In this document: piece by piece, positions 42,101-46,663 of the stretch
Layout of the letters: every line of letters begins with the position of its first letter
How positions within the stretch are numbered: position 1 is the stretch's first letter
Assembly (NCBI GenBank): GCA_964016985.1
Contig: OZ024821.1
Coordinates: 126,568,075 to 126,632,074 of the forward strand
Direction of reading: 5' to 3'
DNA length: 64,000 nucleotides
Origin: Anodontia alba
Lineage: Eukaryota > Mollusca > Bivalvia > Lucinida > Lucinidae
Translations under genes and position numbers: made by a program
Notes under the pieces: model-generated
Databases searched by the model: none
What the model was told of the DNA's origin: nothing
What the model saw: the letters and a program-made list of their open reading frames with translations, nothing else

Positions 42101-44521
42101 TTTTTGTGATGTTTTCATCAAATTGCATCCATATATGATTGGGACATCCCAATGAGTTGATAGATTTTGATGACATTGACCTTGATTTCAAAGTCAGCAT
42201 ATAACTGAGAATGTTAGAGGTGGTGGAACATAGATTTTTCATTGAAACACTGTTCTTTGTTTATGATTAGTATTGTAGTCAAAGCATTAAGGTGGCCTAT
42301 TATGTTGGGTACTTAATAATATTAAGTGATCCTATAAGTGAGCAATAAACACTTTGTCTCCCTTCGAAATGGGTTTACTCAAAGGAAAGAAGCTCCTGGG
42401 AAATGGGGAGGTGTAGGTGGGTAGGCTTCCGCTGATTCAAGAAGGGCAGTTGTCAGTTTCTGGCGAAAGAATGTGCACAATACTGGTTAACTGCTTAGAG
42501 GTCTAAGCCTGCCCAGTAAACGTGTGGTTAGGTAAACTGACCGCGCTCGACATGACCCCATTGGGTTGACTGGGCCGTAAAACCTCAACACAAAACTTAT
42601 AATGAGAAACCACAATATTTGTTTTCATGGAGAGTAAGAGAAATAATAGTATTTTTGCAGAAAAACAAAACCCCCAAAAAAACACAAAAAAACAACAACA
42701 ACAAAAAAAAAAAATGTAGAGAGCCATGGATTATTGATATTTTTTTATCATTGATCCCAGAAAATTGAGATTGATACTTTACCCAGACAAATACTTATTC
42801 AAAGAAAATGTTTTCTGCTATTTTTTTATCTGTAGAAAGCTTGATTAGTCCACTGTATTGTTCTTTGAATATCAGCTCTAGGTGTAACTTTCTGGTGGAA
42901 AGGCAAGACTACGACCAGATTACCGGAAAGTCTGATGTATTACTTCCAACCCCACCCTATCCCAGCCAGCGCCAGTATGTCAGGGGCAGATGAATACCAG
43001 TGGAAACTTTCAAAGCTAGGCCATCTTATAGACCCTACAAGTGTTATACAAAATGGAAGTCAGTATTTACATGGTAAGTAGATATTGCATTCATGTCCTT
43101 CCACATAACATATAAGGGGATTGGATACATTTGGTAGATTTTCTACCATTTTTACCAGACAAACAACTTTGTGACAACCTCATTACAAAAACACGTCTAT
43201 TCAAATATATTGAAAATTTCACCACTAAAAACTAAAAGTTTCAGATAAAAATTCTGATATTTTTCTTATATCTTCTCAAAACATAGATTGTGGGTACTCA
43301 TTAGAACTGCCTCACTGAGGTGGTTCTAACAAGTACCCACAATCTATGTTTTTTAGCAGAAATAAAAAAAATAATGTATACCCCTGTAAACCCCAGTTTT
43401 ACTATATAAAAGTGGGGTTTAAGGGGGGTCAAAATTATATAGGCATGTTTTCGTGATGTATTTGCTTTCCCACACATGCCATAAGCTGTGGACTAAAATC
43501 TGTGAGAGAAGGCATAATTTTAAGGGGAGATTTGACAAAATTCTGTGAGATTTTCTTAAACATCACTTTGGAGCTCCCTCAGTTTAGTCTAAAGTCTTTT
43601 AATTCATGTAAGGAGCTTGTAAAAACCACAACAGTGTGTGATTTATGTTTATTTCTTCATAAAATCTGTTGTATAATGGTCTAAAAATTCTGTGAGATTG
43701 GAATATTTTATGGGAATTGCCTTCCAGATAGGCCAGATTCTGTGATTTTATCTCACAGCGTGAGATATGGCATGTATGCTAAAAAAGAAACTGCTCTAAA
43801 AGGAAAGAATTTGCTCCCAGAGGGAGTGAATTCTGTCCTTAAAGAATAAACCCCTTTTCAGAAGGGAAGCAAAATAATTTTGACAGAGTTGCTTCTCCCC
43901 TAAACTGTATCCATTCTGCTTAAACATTTCATGACTTTTCAATTTTCCCCCTTTTTTCCCCTTTGTAAATAAGGCTTAGCACCTCATTTAAATTTATTTA
44001 AGTAACATTTTGTATCTTTTTGTGGGATGAAAAACAAAAACAAAAACTTAATTACTCAAAATATTTAAACAAACATATGAACAGTTTGACCAGGTCCACA
44101 CTGCTATTCAACCACTACTTTCCAGGCACATCACCAGGTGGTAATTTTAGCATGTTTATTTTTAGGTGCTAAGACGTTTGGATATTAAAATTGATTACTG
44201 TAAATTCTACGTATGAAAAGTAAACAAGATGGCTTTTTTTCAGCTATAGACAATGAGGGTGTCTTCTACACACAAACCAGTGGTAACGGTCTTCAGCTTG
44301 TGAGTCAGGATGTTCCTTTGGTGAGTGTAGGAACCAAGAGCAGGGAACCATCACCATTCCCTACACCACTGCAGCCAATACAAGAGGAGATAACCGGCAT
44401 GGCCTTTCATATGTACAACAACATGTGGGACACAAATTATATACTCTGGTACCCTTACCAGAAAGAGGATGAAGATTTTAAAGCTCGCTTCCAGATTAAA
44501 TTTCTCGACAGCTTAAACTAA
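2799..44521 (+). CDS. DUF5054 protein, C-terminal 524 aa in nine exons (5' end off window)
   Basis: Joined exons: 2799-2967, 9267-9492, 13206-13343, 13715-13861, 18082-18188, 34626-34818, 39391-39516, 42882-43073, 44244-44521. All introns are GT-AG and all phases agree, giving one open frame of 524 codons plus TAA. Seen: the order of motifs EGFSKALCFAFRTDNSGPP, VVTGEIGDTWISG, PPEHTWG, SWLEQREF, REVWMQY, TTTRLPESL, then NNMWDTNYILWYPY and DFKARF near the end. From memory of the family, this is the C-terminal two thirds of DUF5054 proteins, which run about 650-700 residues and have a glycoside hydrolase/deacetylase-like barrel; no reaction is established. Six N-X-S/T sequons (NVS, NWT, NAT, NLT twice, NGS) would suit a secreted or lumenal protein, but the N-terminus and any signal peptide lie outside the window. 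The introns hold almost all of the mobile DNA listed below. Exons and frame are secure; the family call is strong; function is unknown. Confidence 0.85.
3124..3368. mobile_element. MITE with 21-bp perfect terminal inverted repeats, copy 1
   Basis: It begins TCGAGGGTTGAGCGCAAGAC and ends with the exact reverse complement over 21 bp. The interior includes a second hairpin around 3241-3285 (TTAGGTGCCATTGCTC / GAGCAATGGCACCTAA). A copy at 39597-39840 differs at only about five positions. No target-site duplication is clear. Confidence 0.85.
3746..8146 (+). mobile_element. Long AGCTCACC element (LHE-a) with tandem unit arrays
   Basis: The 5' end is a hairpin (AGCTCACCTGAGCAC ... GTGCTCAAGGTGAGCT). 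A GTCCGTCGTCCG stretch follows, then arrays. From about 6220 to 8090 there are a dozen or more units of about 140 bp, each containing CCAAGATGGC...GCCATCTTGAAAATC, TTCTTCTCCTGAACC, AATTGACTTGAAACTTGGTA and GTAGATCAAAAATAGC. The 3' end has a hairpin (GGGCCATCTTGGCCC) followed by TCTTG and a T run. Inside, 4122-6215 appears to be a different repeat inserted into it. All ORFs here arise from the units. Seen in the sequence; relation to pearl/Helentron-type elements of bivalves is inferred. Confidence 0.75.
4122..6215 (+). mobile_element. GGAGCATA-type tandem-unit repeat nested in LHE-a
   Basis: It starts with a hairpin, TATGCTCCTCGAAGGGAGAGCATA, abbreviated here as TATGCTCC...GGAGAGCATA. Units of roughly 150-160 bp follow with GGAGCATATCTCTAAAAGTA, GAAACTTGATACATTGATAG and GTGCAGAGTGCAAGAACC. 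A different 125-bp unit (ACTAGGGAACACAAAACTGA) is duplicated at about 4860-5150. A reversed fragment of another repeat lies at 5600-5760. AGATGGCC units of the host element resume near 6240. Confidence 0.6.
8906..9028. mobile_element. Foldback element around TGTTCTAAGG
   Basis: GATCGACTACGGAGAAAT and TCGTGTTCTAAGGTTTGC at the left pair with GCAAGCCTTAGAACACTAGT and ATTCTCTGTAATCAAT at the right. The arms are about 50 bp with scattered mismatches around a short loop. Confidence 0.65.
9144..9202. repeat. (CA)n microsatellite
   Basis: 59 bp of CA dinucleotides with three ACGC interruptions, 64 bp before the 9267 exon. The open frame across it (poly-HTHT) is not a gene. Confidence 0.97.
9267..9492 (+). 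CDS. DUF5054 gene, exon with the GEIGDTW motif
   Basis: The acceptor is TTGTAG and the exon starts in phase 0. It has 75 codons plus one base, residues 57-131. It reads FPNAKLHASTFEAFLEAVQP, then LPVVTGEIGDTWISGIASDP and KMAEYR. The GEIGDTW block is the most recognisable family signature here. The donor is CAG|GTTATA, a weak match to consensus, but it is the only one that keeps the frame with the next exon. Confidence 0.85.
9663..9866. mobile_element. MITE with CCTCTTTATAACAC ends and a long central hairpin
   Basis: Terminal repeats are CCTCTTTATAACAC and GTGTTATAAAGAGG, 14 bp and perfect. The centre (about 9738-9784) is a near-perfect hairpin, ATATAGAAAAATGACCAT / ATGGTCATTTTTCTATAT. A relic with the same centre lies at about 55965-56115 (ends in GTTATAAGGAG). 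Confidence 0.75.
9867..10045 (-). mobile_element. tRNA-like SINE fragment
   Basis: On the minus strand, TAGCCAAGTGGTTAGAGCA resembles a Leu/Ser-type tRNA A box, followed by a degenerate GATTTGAGCC B-box region. The 9663-9866 MITE abuts it and may be inserted into it. It is too degenerate for a functional tRNA. Confidence 0.4.
10245..11525 (-). mobile_element. Mariner transposon, copy 1 (defective)
   Basis: Ends are CGAGGGTGAGTCAATAAGTA at the left and an inverted, slightly diverged copy at the right (ATTTATTGACACGCCCTTG). TA flanks both sides (10243-10244 and 11526-11527), as expected for the Tc1/mariner superfamily. It contains one transposase pseudogene on the minus strand and is close in sequence to copy 2 at 37841-39156. 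Confidence 0.92.
10276..11382 (-). pseudogene. Mariner transposase pseudogene, copy 1
   Basis: A DD34D-type transposase related to SETMAR-like mariners. Recognisable blocks: GRTSLEDEAKSG (helix-turn-helix region), ADETWVHYYEPENKAQS, VLLQQDNARVHT, HPAYLPDLAP. It is broken. One base is missing after GTTGAGTACC near 11330 relative to copy 2. A TGA replaces Arg near 10996 and another TGA follows QQDNARVHT near 10571. The third catalytic Asp is Asn (LAPNNFF instead of LAPSDFF). It cannot make active enzyme. Confidence 0.92.
11632..12753. other. Intron DNA with relics of GTACCCAC palindromes
   Basis: 11640-11720 (TTGTGGGTACTCACTGGA ... CCAGTATGTACCCACAA) and 12555-12645 (ATGGATACTAACTGGAAC ... TTCCAATATGTACCCACA) are short palindromes related to the FB-1 centre. 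The rest is AT-rich with poly-T runs and no coding signal. Confidence 0.5.
12754..12953. mobile_element. TTAA-bounded MITE, subfamily CCCTTGTCCTGCTGAA
   Basis: TTAA at 12754-12757 and 12950-12953. 16-bp inverted ends are CCCTTGTCCTGCTGAA and TTCAGCAGGACAAGGG. The interior carries a PAL-70 palindrome at 12855-12915. TTAA target duplication with CCC-starting ends is typical of piggyBac elements, so a non-autonomous piggyBac-like element is inferred; no transposase is present. Confidence 0.8.
13206..13343 (+). CDS. DUF5054 gene, exon with PPEHTWG
   Basis: It starts after CCTATAG with two bases that finish a Gly codon and ends one base into another Gly codon at G|GTAAAT. Residues 133-177 include KCNVSEARIQNSVNYL, then IKPPEHTWGLP and VNWTNPDF. 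PEHTWG followed by a W-x-N-x-x-F segment is conserved in the family as I know it. Two sequons, NVS and NWT, fall here. Confidence 0.85.
13715..13861 (+). CDS. DUF5054 gene, exon with SWLEQREF
   Basis: It starts after AATGCAG and ends before GTACAT. 48 full codons are flanked by split Glu and Gly codons (phases 1 and 1), residues 179-226. It reads NYKNCEMSWLEQREFTNEAV followed by a charged, probably helical stretch (VVEEIKENLQKL). The SW-EQR-F motif links the barrel region to the C-terminal part in this family. Confidence 0.85.
14008..14160 (+). mobile_element. tRNA-like SINE, family B, copy 1
   Basis: The head GGTGGCAGAGTGGTTAGC resembles a class II tRNA A box, and GGGTTGAATTGC a decayed B box. 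The tail region CATTGTACAAAGCC ... GAAAAACACCAAAACATCAT matches copy 2 at 14750-14925 (CATTTCACAGAGCC ... GAAAAAACACCGAATCATCA). Confidence 0.55.
14164..14379. mobile_element. CpG-rich foldback with CATTCTAATGCA ends
   Basis: Terminal repeats are CATTCTAATGCA and TGCATTAGAATG. The interior has ATTTGCGACGGTATA / TATACTGTCGCAAAT and several ACGTC/GACGT motifs. It abuts another foldback, 14380-14543. Confidence 0.65.
14380..14543. mobile_element. Foldback with GGGGATAACTGCA ends
   Basis: Long imperfect arms: GGGGATAACTGCATCAAATT and GGTAAATCGCGGTTTTACGG pair with CCGTAAAACCGCCGATTTAC and AATTTGAATGCAGTTATCCC. Almost the whole 164 bp could fold into one hairpin. Confidence 0.75.
14578..14700 (-). 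mobile_element. SINE 3' domain, diverged copy
   Basis: On the minus strand it matches the 3' domain of the 914-1215 SINE: CTTAGAGGACTAAGCCTGCC and GGTTGACTGGGCC. No tRNA head is visible. Confidence 0.7.
14750..14925 (+). mobile_element. tRNA-like SINE, family B, copy 2
   Basis: The head GGGTGGCTGAATGGTTAGTG and the B box GGGTTCAAATTCC are well preserved. The 3' part shares blocks with 14008-14160. It lacks the acceptor-stem pairing of a true tRNA and continues about 100 bp beyond the tRNA-like part, so it is not called as a tRNA gene. Confidence 0.65.
15211..15850 (+). mobile_element. Tandem-unit repeat with ATGCCCCCGCC 5' hairpin
   Basis: It starts with a hairpin, GCCCCCGCCATTCG / GAATGGTGGAAGGGC. 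A GTCTGTCTGTCCATG stretch follows, then three units of about 170-190 bp that share TAACTCCTAAA, TTCATGAAA, ATGGCTTAATCATAT and AACTCTGGCT. The right end is diffuse. Confidence 0.6.
15851..18081. other. Intron DNA, mostly unassigned
   Basis: Short hairpins are visible at 16265-16335 (AAGTTACTAATTTTGCAAAG / CTTTGCAAAATTGGTTACTT) and 17376-17485 (CCCTCTGAAAAGGGG and TTTGCTCCCAGAGGTGAGCA pairs). No coding signal or full element could be delimited. Confidence 0.4.
18082..18188 (+). CDS. DUF5054 gene, short exon
   Basis: It lies between TATTGCAG and AAG|GTACTT. Residues 228-262 read DRDTIYSSMDGFEIGFSNDG then IKYLLDPYTK. The exon starts with two bases completing a Glu codon and ends in phase 0. It looks like the start of the beta-rich C-terminal domain ('FEIGFSNDGGI'). 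It is followed by the longest intron, 18189-34625. Confidence 0.8.
18189..20090. other. Start of the largest intron, unassigned DNA
   Basis: 18327-18437 has TACGGTAAATGTCCTAAAAT facing TTCGAAATTTTAGGACA, a diverged relative of the 2220-2439 foldback ends. The remainder is single-copy-looking DNA without long ORFs or splice-bounded coding exons that I could recognise. Confidence 0.4.
20109..21200 (+). mobile_element. Tandem-unit repeat with ATGTCTCCCAC 5' hairpin
   Basis: The left hairpin ATGTCTCCCACTACCA pairs with a G run ending GGGACAT. Then GGTGTCGGTGTCGGCGTCAG and about six units of roughly 165 bp follow, each with CCCTTTGGAATATTTT, GATACTTGGTAGAAATGTAG and ATGACAACTCTGCCTTTCTT. A related array fragment lies at 24105-24400. 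The ORFs at 20424-20809 are unit-derived. Confidence 0.65.
21201..22088. other. Intron DNA with foldback relics
   Basis: The right end of a TACGGTAAATG-type foldback is at 21551-21598 (GTTCGAAATTTTAGAGCG ... GGACATTTACCGTA). A GGGTACTCATTA palindrome relic lies at 21750-21890. Nothing else is supported. Confidence 0.45.
22089..24100 (+). mobile_element. LHE-type element b with two unit types
   Basis: The 5' hairpin is AGCTCACCTGAGCCTTTAGG ... AGGTGAGCTT. Units with TTCACTGGGCAAATTAAAGC, CCAAGATGGCCACCATGCCC and ATATATGGTAGAAACC are followed from about 23040 by CTTCTTGTCAGAAACC units. A degenerate 3' end (GAGTGATATAGGACCAT) is near 23540. From 23560 AGATGGCC units of the LHE-a type follow, so two elements may be joined. 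Confidence 0.6.
24105..24906 (+). repeat. Array fragment of the CTTCTTGTCCACTCTGTAAC repeat family
   Basis: Units with CCCTTCGGAATATTTTGATG and AATGACAACTCTGCC match 20109-21200. From 24400 on a second unit (TTCTTGAAAAGGCATTTTGG, TTGATATTGATGAGATGTT) recurs about every 180 bp to 24900 and again at 27210-27320, on the far side of LHE-c. That suggests LHE-c inserted into this array. Confidence 0.55.
24907..27196 (+). mobile_element. LHE-type element c
   Basis: The 5' hairpin is AGCTCACCTGGAGCTTTGCT ... CCAGGTCAGCTT. About 14 units of 130-165 bp follow with GACATCTCCTCC, AGTTGGATTGAGCTGAAACT, GAGATTCAGAATTGCTAAAA and CCAAGATGGCCGCCAT...CATCTTGAAATTCTTC. The 3' end is CAGGTGAGCGATTTCTGGCC then GAGCCTCTTG. 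The same 24400-24900 array flanks both sides. Confidence 0.7.
27690..28692 (+). mobile_element. LHE-type element, 5'-truncated
   Basis: It has two units with CTGGGCTGATTGAAA, GGGATGGGGGAATGAAAGTT and AAGATGGCCGCCAT, and a 3' end GGTGAGTGTAGTGGTCCGTA then GGCCTCTTC. The 5' hairpin is missing; a G-rich run (27785-27831) lies near the left end. Confidence 0.5.
28693..30396. other. Intron DNA with TATA-rich tandem repeat and a hairpin
   Basis: 29030-29230 repeats AACTACTAGAAAACATCAAG and ATATATAATTTATATATAA at a roughly 50-bp period. 29775-29795 is a perfect short palindrome, CCCATAACGTGTTATGGG. No coding signal. Confidence 0.5.
30397..32630 (+). mobile_element. LHE-type element d
   Basis: The 5' hairpin is AGCTCACTGAGCTATGCTCA then GGATGAGCT, followed by CGTCCGTCATCCATCC. 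Three units of about 330 bp contain CGACTTCTCCTCTGAAGCC, GACCAAGATGGCCGCCATGC and ATGCATTTGTATGGGC. Then shorter AACATCTCCTCC units with GAACAAAATGG follow. The 3' end is CAGGTGAGTGAGTTTTGGCC, hairpin GGCCCGTGGGCC, then TCTTG and T. Confidence 0.75.
32788..33001. mobile_element. TTAA-bounded MITE, subfamily CCCTTAAAGCACCAA, copy 1
   Basis: TTAA at 32788-32791 and 32998-33001. Ends are CCCTTAAAGCACCAAG and ATTGGCGATTTAAGGG. A PAL-70 palindrome (GATCAGACGGCTCC ... GGAGCCGTCTGACC) is in the middle. Relatives: 37570-37781, 52969-53141, 55063-55352. Confidence 0.85.
33207..34104 (+). repeat. 449-bp perfect tandem duplication
   Basis: 33207-33655 and 33656-34104 are identical as far as I can read. 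Example anchors: GATTTAAATCATTACTTG at 33214 and 33663; the unit ends AAATAAGCACAAAAGT. It has no internal units, no ORF and no splice-bounded coding signal. It could be a recent duplication or an assembly error. Confidence 0.93.
34195..34345. repeat. TATA-rich simple sequence
   Basis: ATATATATAAATATACATAT and a run of TATATATATATATATTTTA, resembling the 29030-29230 region. It ends 280 bp before the 34626 exon. Confidence 0.7.
34626..34818 (+). CDS. DUF5054 gene, Trp-rich exon
   Basis: The acceptor is CTGACAG and the donor GAAG|GTATGA. 64 codons, residues 263-326: GEEFGKFIYRTYDEGDFNAT, then YNWWIFTKPNLTRHGHPKS and TLYRWE. Three sequons (NAT and NLT twice) are present. The 'Y-W-F-KP-L' pattern is shared with DUF5054 proteins. 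Confidence 0.85.
34819..35377. other. Intron DNA with a short inverted repeat
   Basis: GAACAGTAATGGACTAGGTG and ATGAACAGTAATAGACACAA face AGTCCATTTCTGTTCATTTG (34863-34970), forming a foldback of about 110 bp around TAATCCCTTAGGATCATTGA. The rest is unassigned. Confidence 0.5.
35378..36304 (+). mobile_element. LHE-type element e
   Basis: The 5' hairpin is AGTTCACCTGAGC ... GCTCAGGATGAGCT, then CGTCGTCTGTCGTCCC. Two units contain CTTCTCCTCTGTAACCGCTG, AAGATGGCCGCCATGCCC and CTTCTTCTCCAGAACCAAG. The 3' end is CAGGTGAGCGAATTGTGGCC, hairpin GGCCCATGGGCC and TCTTTTTTTT. Confidence 0.75.
36305..37345. other. Intron DNA, partly repeat-derived
   Basis: A 26-base T run lies near 36545. 36650-36780 (AACAACTTTTGTGACTTCCT ... 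AGAAGGGTGTC) resembles 17335-17490. 36960-37200 looks like a decayed unit of a tandem-unit repeat (GAAACTTGGTGTGCTAAATT). No gene. Confidence 0.4.
37346..37573. mobile_element. TTAA-bounded MITE, subfamily CCCATTGTAG
   Basis: TTAA at 37346-37349 and 37570-37573. Ends are CCCATTGTAG and CTACAATGGG. It contains a PAL-70 palindrome at 37465-37532 (GATCAGACGCCGCA ... TGCGGCGTCTGATC). Its right TTAA is also the left TTAA of the next element. Confidence 0.8.
37570..37781. mobile_element. TTAA-bounded MITE, subfamily CCCTTAAAGCACCAA, copy 2
   Basis: TTAA at 37570-37573 and 37778-37781. Ends are CCTTCAAAGCACCAAG and GATTGGCGCTTTAAGGG. The interior lacks PAL-70 and instead has a hairpin of ATGTGAATTGTCTGCTTGG / GGCAGACAATTCACAT. 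It abuts the preceding element and shares its TTAA. Confidence 0.82.
37841..39156 (+). mobile_element. Mariner transposon, copy 2 (defective)
   Basis: 28-bp perfect inverted ends start CGAGGGTGAGTCAATAAGTA and are flanked by TA at 37839-37840 and 39157-39158. Length is 1316 bp. The transposase inside is nearly full length but interrupted. This copy lies in the intron between the exons at 34626 and 39391, in the same orientation as the gene. Confidence 0.95.
37984..39125 (+). pseudogene. Mariner transposase pseudogene, copy 2
   Basis: It starts MSDMASDAKACFSSKVEYRA and has the HTH region (IHGELADVYGFSAPSYAQVK, GRTSLEDEARSGRPLDA), VDETWVHYYEPENKAQS, LLQQDNARVHTCK and HPAYSPDLAPSDFFLFP. Spacing from the second Asp (QQD) to the third (APSD) is 34 residues, so DD34D. 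All three catalytic Asp are intact. A 35-bp tandem duplication (GCGAATTCAGATGG... at about 38271-38340) shifts the frame, and TGG has become TAG at 38997-38999, 41 codons before the normal end (KKEEVDLNRK-like tail, stop 39123-39125). Confidence 0.93.
39391..39516 (+). CDS. DUF5054 gene, exon with PREVWMQY
   Basis: It starts after TTATGACAG and ends before GTAAGT. Residues 328-368: NDLVLVLKINMVDPQAHISY then GAPREVWMQYVYYPP. Alternating hydrophobic residues suggest beta strands. The frame enters from the split Gly codon of the previous exon and leaves into a split Ser codon. Confidence 0.85.
39597..39840. mobile_element. MITE with 21-bp perfect terminal inverted repeats, copy 2
   Basis: Same ends and interior as 3124-3368, with about five differences in 245 bp including one deleted base in the inner hairpin. 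It is inserted beside or into a PAL-70-containing element whose right part is 39841-40018 (ends ACTCAGGGGTGAAAGGGTGA). Confidence 0.85.
40479..40930 (+). mobile_element. Repeat with TACCCC(G/A)CCAC hairpin, copy 1
   Basis: The left hairpin is TACCCCACCACACAATAGTGGCGGGGTA, given as TACCCCACCAC / AGTGGCGGGGTA. CCATCCGTCCATCTG follows, then two units of about 170 bp with ACTTGGTATGTGCATTGATA, TGGGCAAATTTCCTCA and GTTATCTGCCC. It ends near GGCGGGGTATTATTG. A relative is at 48117-48735. Confidence 0.65.
41150..41830. repeat. About 130-140-bp tandem repeat
   Basis: The phrases TTTTGGTGACC, CAATTTTTAAG, ATAGGACTTGCAGTT and ATGGTCTTAACTGCTGAT recur four to five times with moderate divergence. It is directly followed by FB-1b. 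No ORF. Confidence 0.6.
41836..42111. mobile_element. FB-1 palindromic element, copy b
   Basis: The left end is TTACGAAAACACTCCTATTC and the right end ATAGGTATGTTTTTGTGATG. The centre is a near-perfect palindrome, AACATAGATTGTGGGTACTC ... GAGTACCCACAATCTATGTT. The right arm adds CCCCTGTAAACCCCAGTTTT / AAAAGTGGGGTTTAAGGGGG, a third hairpin. No coding capacity. Confidence 0.88.
42426..42597 (+). mobile_element. 5'-truncated SINE (core and 3' domain)
   Basis: It matches the 914-1215 SINE from CTGATTCAAGAAGGGCAGTT through GGGCCGTAAAACCTCAACAC and lacks the tRNA head. It lies about 290 bp before the 42882 exon. Confidence 0.85.
42882..43073 (+). CDS. DUF5054 gene, exon with TTTRLPESL
   Basis: The acceptor is GCTCTAG and the donor G|GTAAGT. 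Residues 370-432: VTFWWKGKTTTRLPESLMYY, FQPHPIPAS, then QWKLSKLGHLIDPTSVIQNG. This matches the family segment 'KPxTRLPEAL...W-xKLG-xxDPxxVxxNGS'. Upstream stops in this frame confirm that translation must enter by splicing. Confidence 0.85.
43181..43458. mobile_element. FB-1 palindromic element, copy c
   Basis: The left end is CATTACAAAAACACGTCTAT and the right end ATAGGCATGTTTTCGTGATG. It has the same three hairpins as copy b. It lies about 110 bp after the 43073 splice donor. Confidence 0.88.
44244..44521 (+). CDS. DUF5054 gene, terminal exon and stop
   Basis: It starts after TTTTTTCAG and ends at TAA 44519-44521. 91 residues (434-524): DNEGVFYTQTSGNGLQLVSQ, then PLVSVGTKSREPSPFPTP, then GMAFHMYNNMWDTNYILWYP and a short acidic tail with DFKARFQIKF. 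A 'NNxWxTNxxxWYP' motif near the C-terminus followed by an F-x-A-R-F strand is what I expect at the end of DUF5054 proteins. Confidence 0.88.
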
Positions 44522-45889
44522 AATTTCTTCGACTTGACTGGGAGGGGCTTAGTTATGCACCTCCCCTCCCCTGGATGCATTCTTTTTTTTAAATCAGTAT
44601 TTATATACCATATTTACCCAAAGTATTGGAACACCTAATCCACTTACCATACTTGTCCTAAAATTTGAAAGAGTCCTTACCATACTTGTCCTAAATTTTG
44701 AAAGAGTCCATTCTACTACCTCTTGATGTGTCTAAAATATTGCTGTATGTATGGCAAAAAGTGTACTGGGTCTACACTATTTATTAAGGCCTATCTGTCC
44801 CAATATTAAGGTTTATTACAGTAAATACTTTCTCACCTCTAACAAACACTCCATGAAATTGAGTATAACCTGTCTGACTGACACTTATTTTATGGGCAGT
44901 GCTTGATGAACATACAGCAGAGTCTTGAGATTTCTTGCTACAATTCTTTTAGAATGGGGTCCAATCTGTATATCTCACTTAGAAAATGAGAACGTAGTAC
45001 TCCGGGTATAACAGCAGTTTTTTCGGTAAAAATAGTCAGATAACAGGTTATAGTTTATAAATTGTTATGTTGCCAAAACTGAATCAATGGCAGTAACTTG
45101 TAAAACTGCACCAAAGTATTACTTCATAAATATTACAATTACAATAACTCATATTGAAAACTTCTTTTCACCTTACATTTCTAAGGCAGTTTTATATATG
45201 GACAAAACGACAAATATTTTCATAATTGTATTCTATGGAGATGATTTATCAGTTTAAGGTGGAATAATTAGGCCATCCAGAGTAGTTTGCAATTTTATAA
45301 AAGGGGCTTCTATCAAATGCATTACCGGTAGTTTAGTTATTTATGGACAGAACAGCACCATTTTTTTTTCGGTATACAAATCATATAAATATGTAGCACA
45401 ATTATTGCATAACAGGGTACAAGGTAAAGCAGGTATTTTGCACAAAGTAAAGCTTAGTTTAGTTTTAAATTAAGGTGAACAACTGTTATAAAAAAAAATC
45501 GAAATGATCATAGTAATATTGTATAAATAATAAATTAAAATGAAAAGATAAAAGGTTGCCTTTGGAAACAAGGAACACATTACAGATGGAAAATGGGAGT
45601 CTCGCTTTTATTGAAACTCCATAAGCAGTAATGAAGTTTGCAACACTGCTTAGGCCATCAAGTGTATATATGAGCAGAACTCAATTTTCAAAGATACTAC
45701 AATAGGTCCAATGATCCCAAAGGAAAAGAAAATATATTCTGCACTACATAGTGTTATGAATGCACAAAATCACATTATTCACAATTTATGTTGCCTAATA
45801 TAACTAGAAAATCAGAAAAGTAGAGCTTACATAAAGTTATTCATTAAAAAGTTACCTTAAACATTTTACAAGTGTTTTTATTTCTCAAT
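44522..45889. other. Downstream of the DUF5054 stop; no clear element
   Basis: It probably contains the 3' UTR. 44640-44705 has a short direct repeat, CTTACCATACTTGTCCTAAA, twice. The rest is AT-rich and unassigned. Confidence 0.4.
45529..45534 (+). terminator. Possible polyadenylation signal AATAAA
   Basis: It is the first AATAAA I noticed downstream of the DUF5054 stop, about 1 kb after it, in AT-rich DNA before the next long repeat. It would give a 3' UTR of about 1 kb. Chance occurrence is likely in DNA this AT-rich. Confidence 0.25.
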
Positions 45890-46663
45890 ATCTATATAGA
45901 AAACTTAAAAAATCTTCTTGTCAGAAACCACTGGACCAATATATGTAACTTGGCAGGAATGTTGCTTTGTTGACCTTCTACCAAGATTGTTCAAGCCCTC
46001 ATGATATGTCAAAAAAACATGGCCGCCAGGGGGCGTGGCTTATTTTCTCTATATATAGAAAAATTTAAAATTCTTCTTGTCAGAAATCACTTGACTGATT
46101 TCAATATTACTTGGCAGGAATGTTGCTTTGGTGACCCTCTACCAAGATTGTTCAAGCAATCATGATTCGTCAAAAAACATGGCTGCCAGGGGGCGTGGCT
46201 TATTTTCTGTATATAGAATCTAAATAGAAAAATTTAAAAATCCTCGTCAGAAACCACTGAACTGATTTCAATATAACTTGGCAGGAATGTTCCTTTTGTG
46301 ACCCTCTACCGAGTTTGTTAAAGCTGTTATGATTCGTCAGAAAACATGGCTGCTAGCGGGGCGGGGCTTATTTTCCCTATATAGCTACATAAAACACTTT
46401 AAAAATCTTTTTGTCAGAAACCACTGGACCTATTTCAATATAACTTGGCAGAAATGTTCCTTTGGTGACCATTTATCAAGATTCAGTTCAAGCTATCATG
46501 ATGCATTAAAAAAACATGGCCGCTGGTGAGGGGGTGGGGGGTGGGGCAGGGCTATAAAATTTATACAAAATCTTAAGAGCAGTGAACTTGGCTGAAACGT
46601 CAATAGTAAGTATGCAAACTTGTTTGCTCAGATAAGCGATATAGGACCATCATGGTCTTCTTG
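45890..46663 (+). mobile_element. LHE-type element, 5'-truncated, CTTCTTGTCAGAAACC units
   Basis: Four to five units of about 170 bp contain CTTCTTGTCAGAAACCACTG, AACTTGGCAGGAATGTTGC and AACATGGCCGCCAGGGGGCG. The 3' end is GATAAGCGATATAGGACCAT, hairpin GGACCATCATGGTC, then TTCTTG and T. Confidence 0.65.

Noticed and set aside
46329..46529. 66-residue ORF
   Set aside because: It lies in CTTCTTGTCAGAAACC repeat units.
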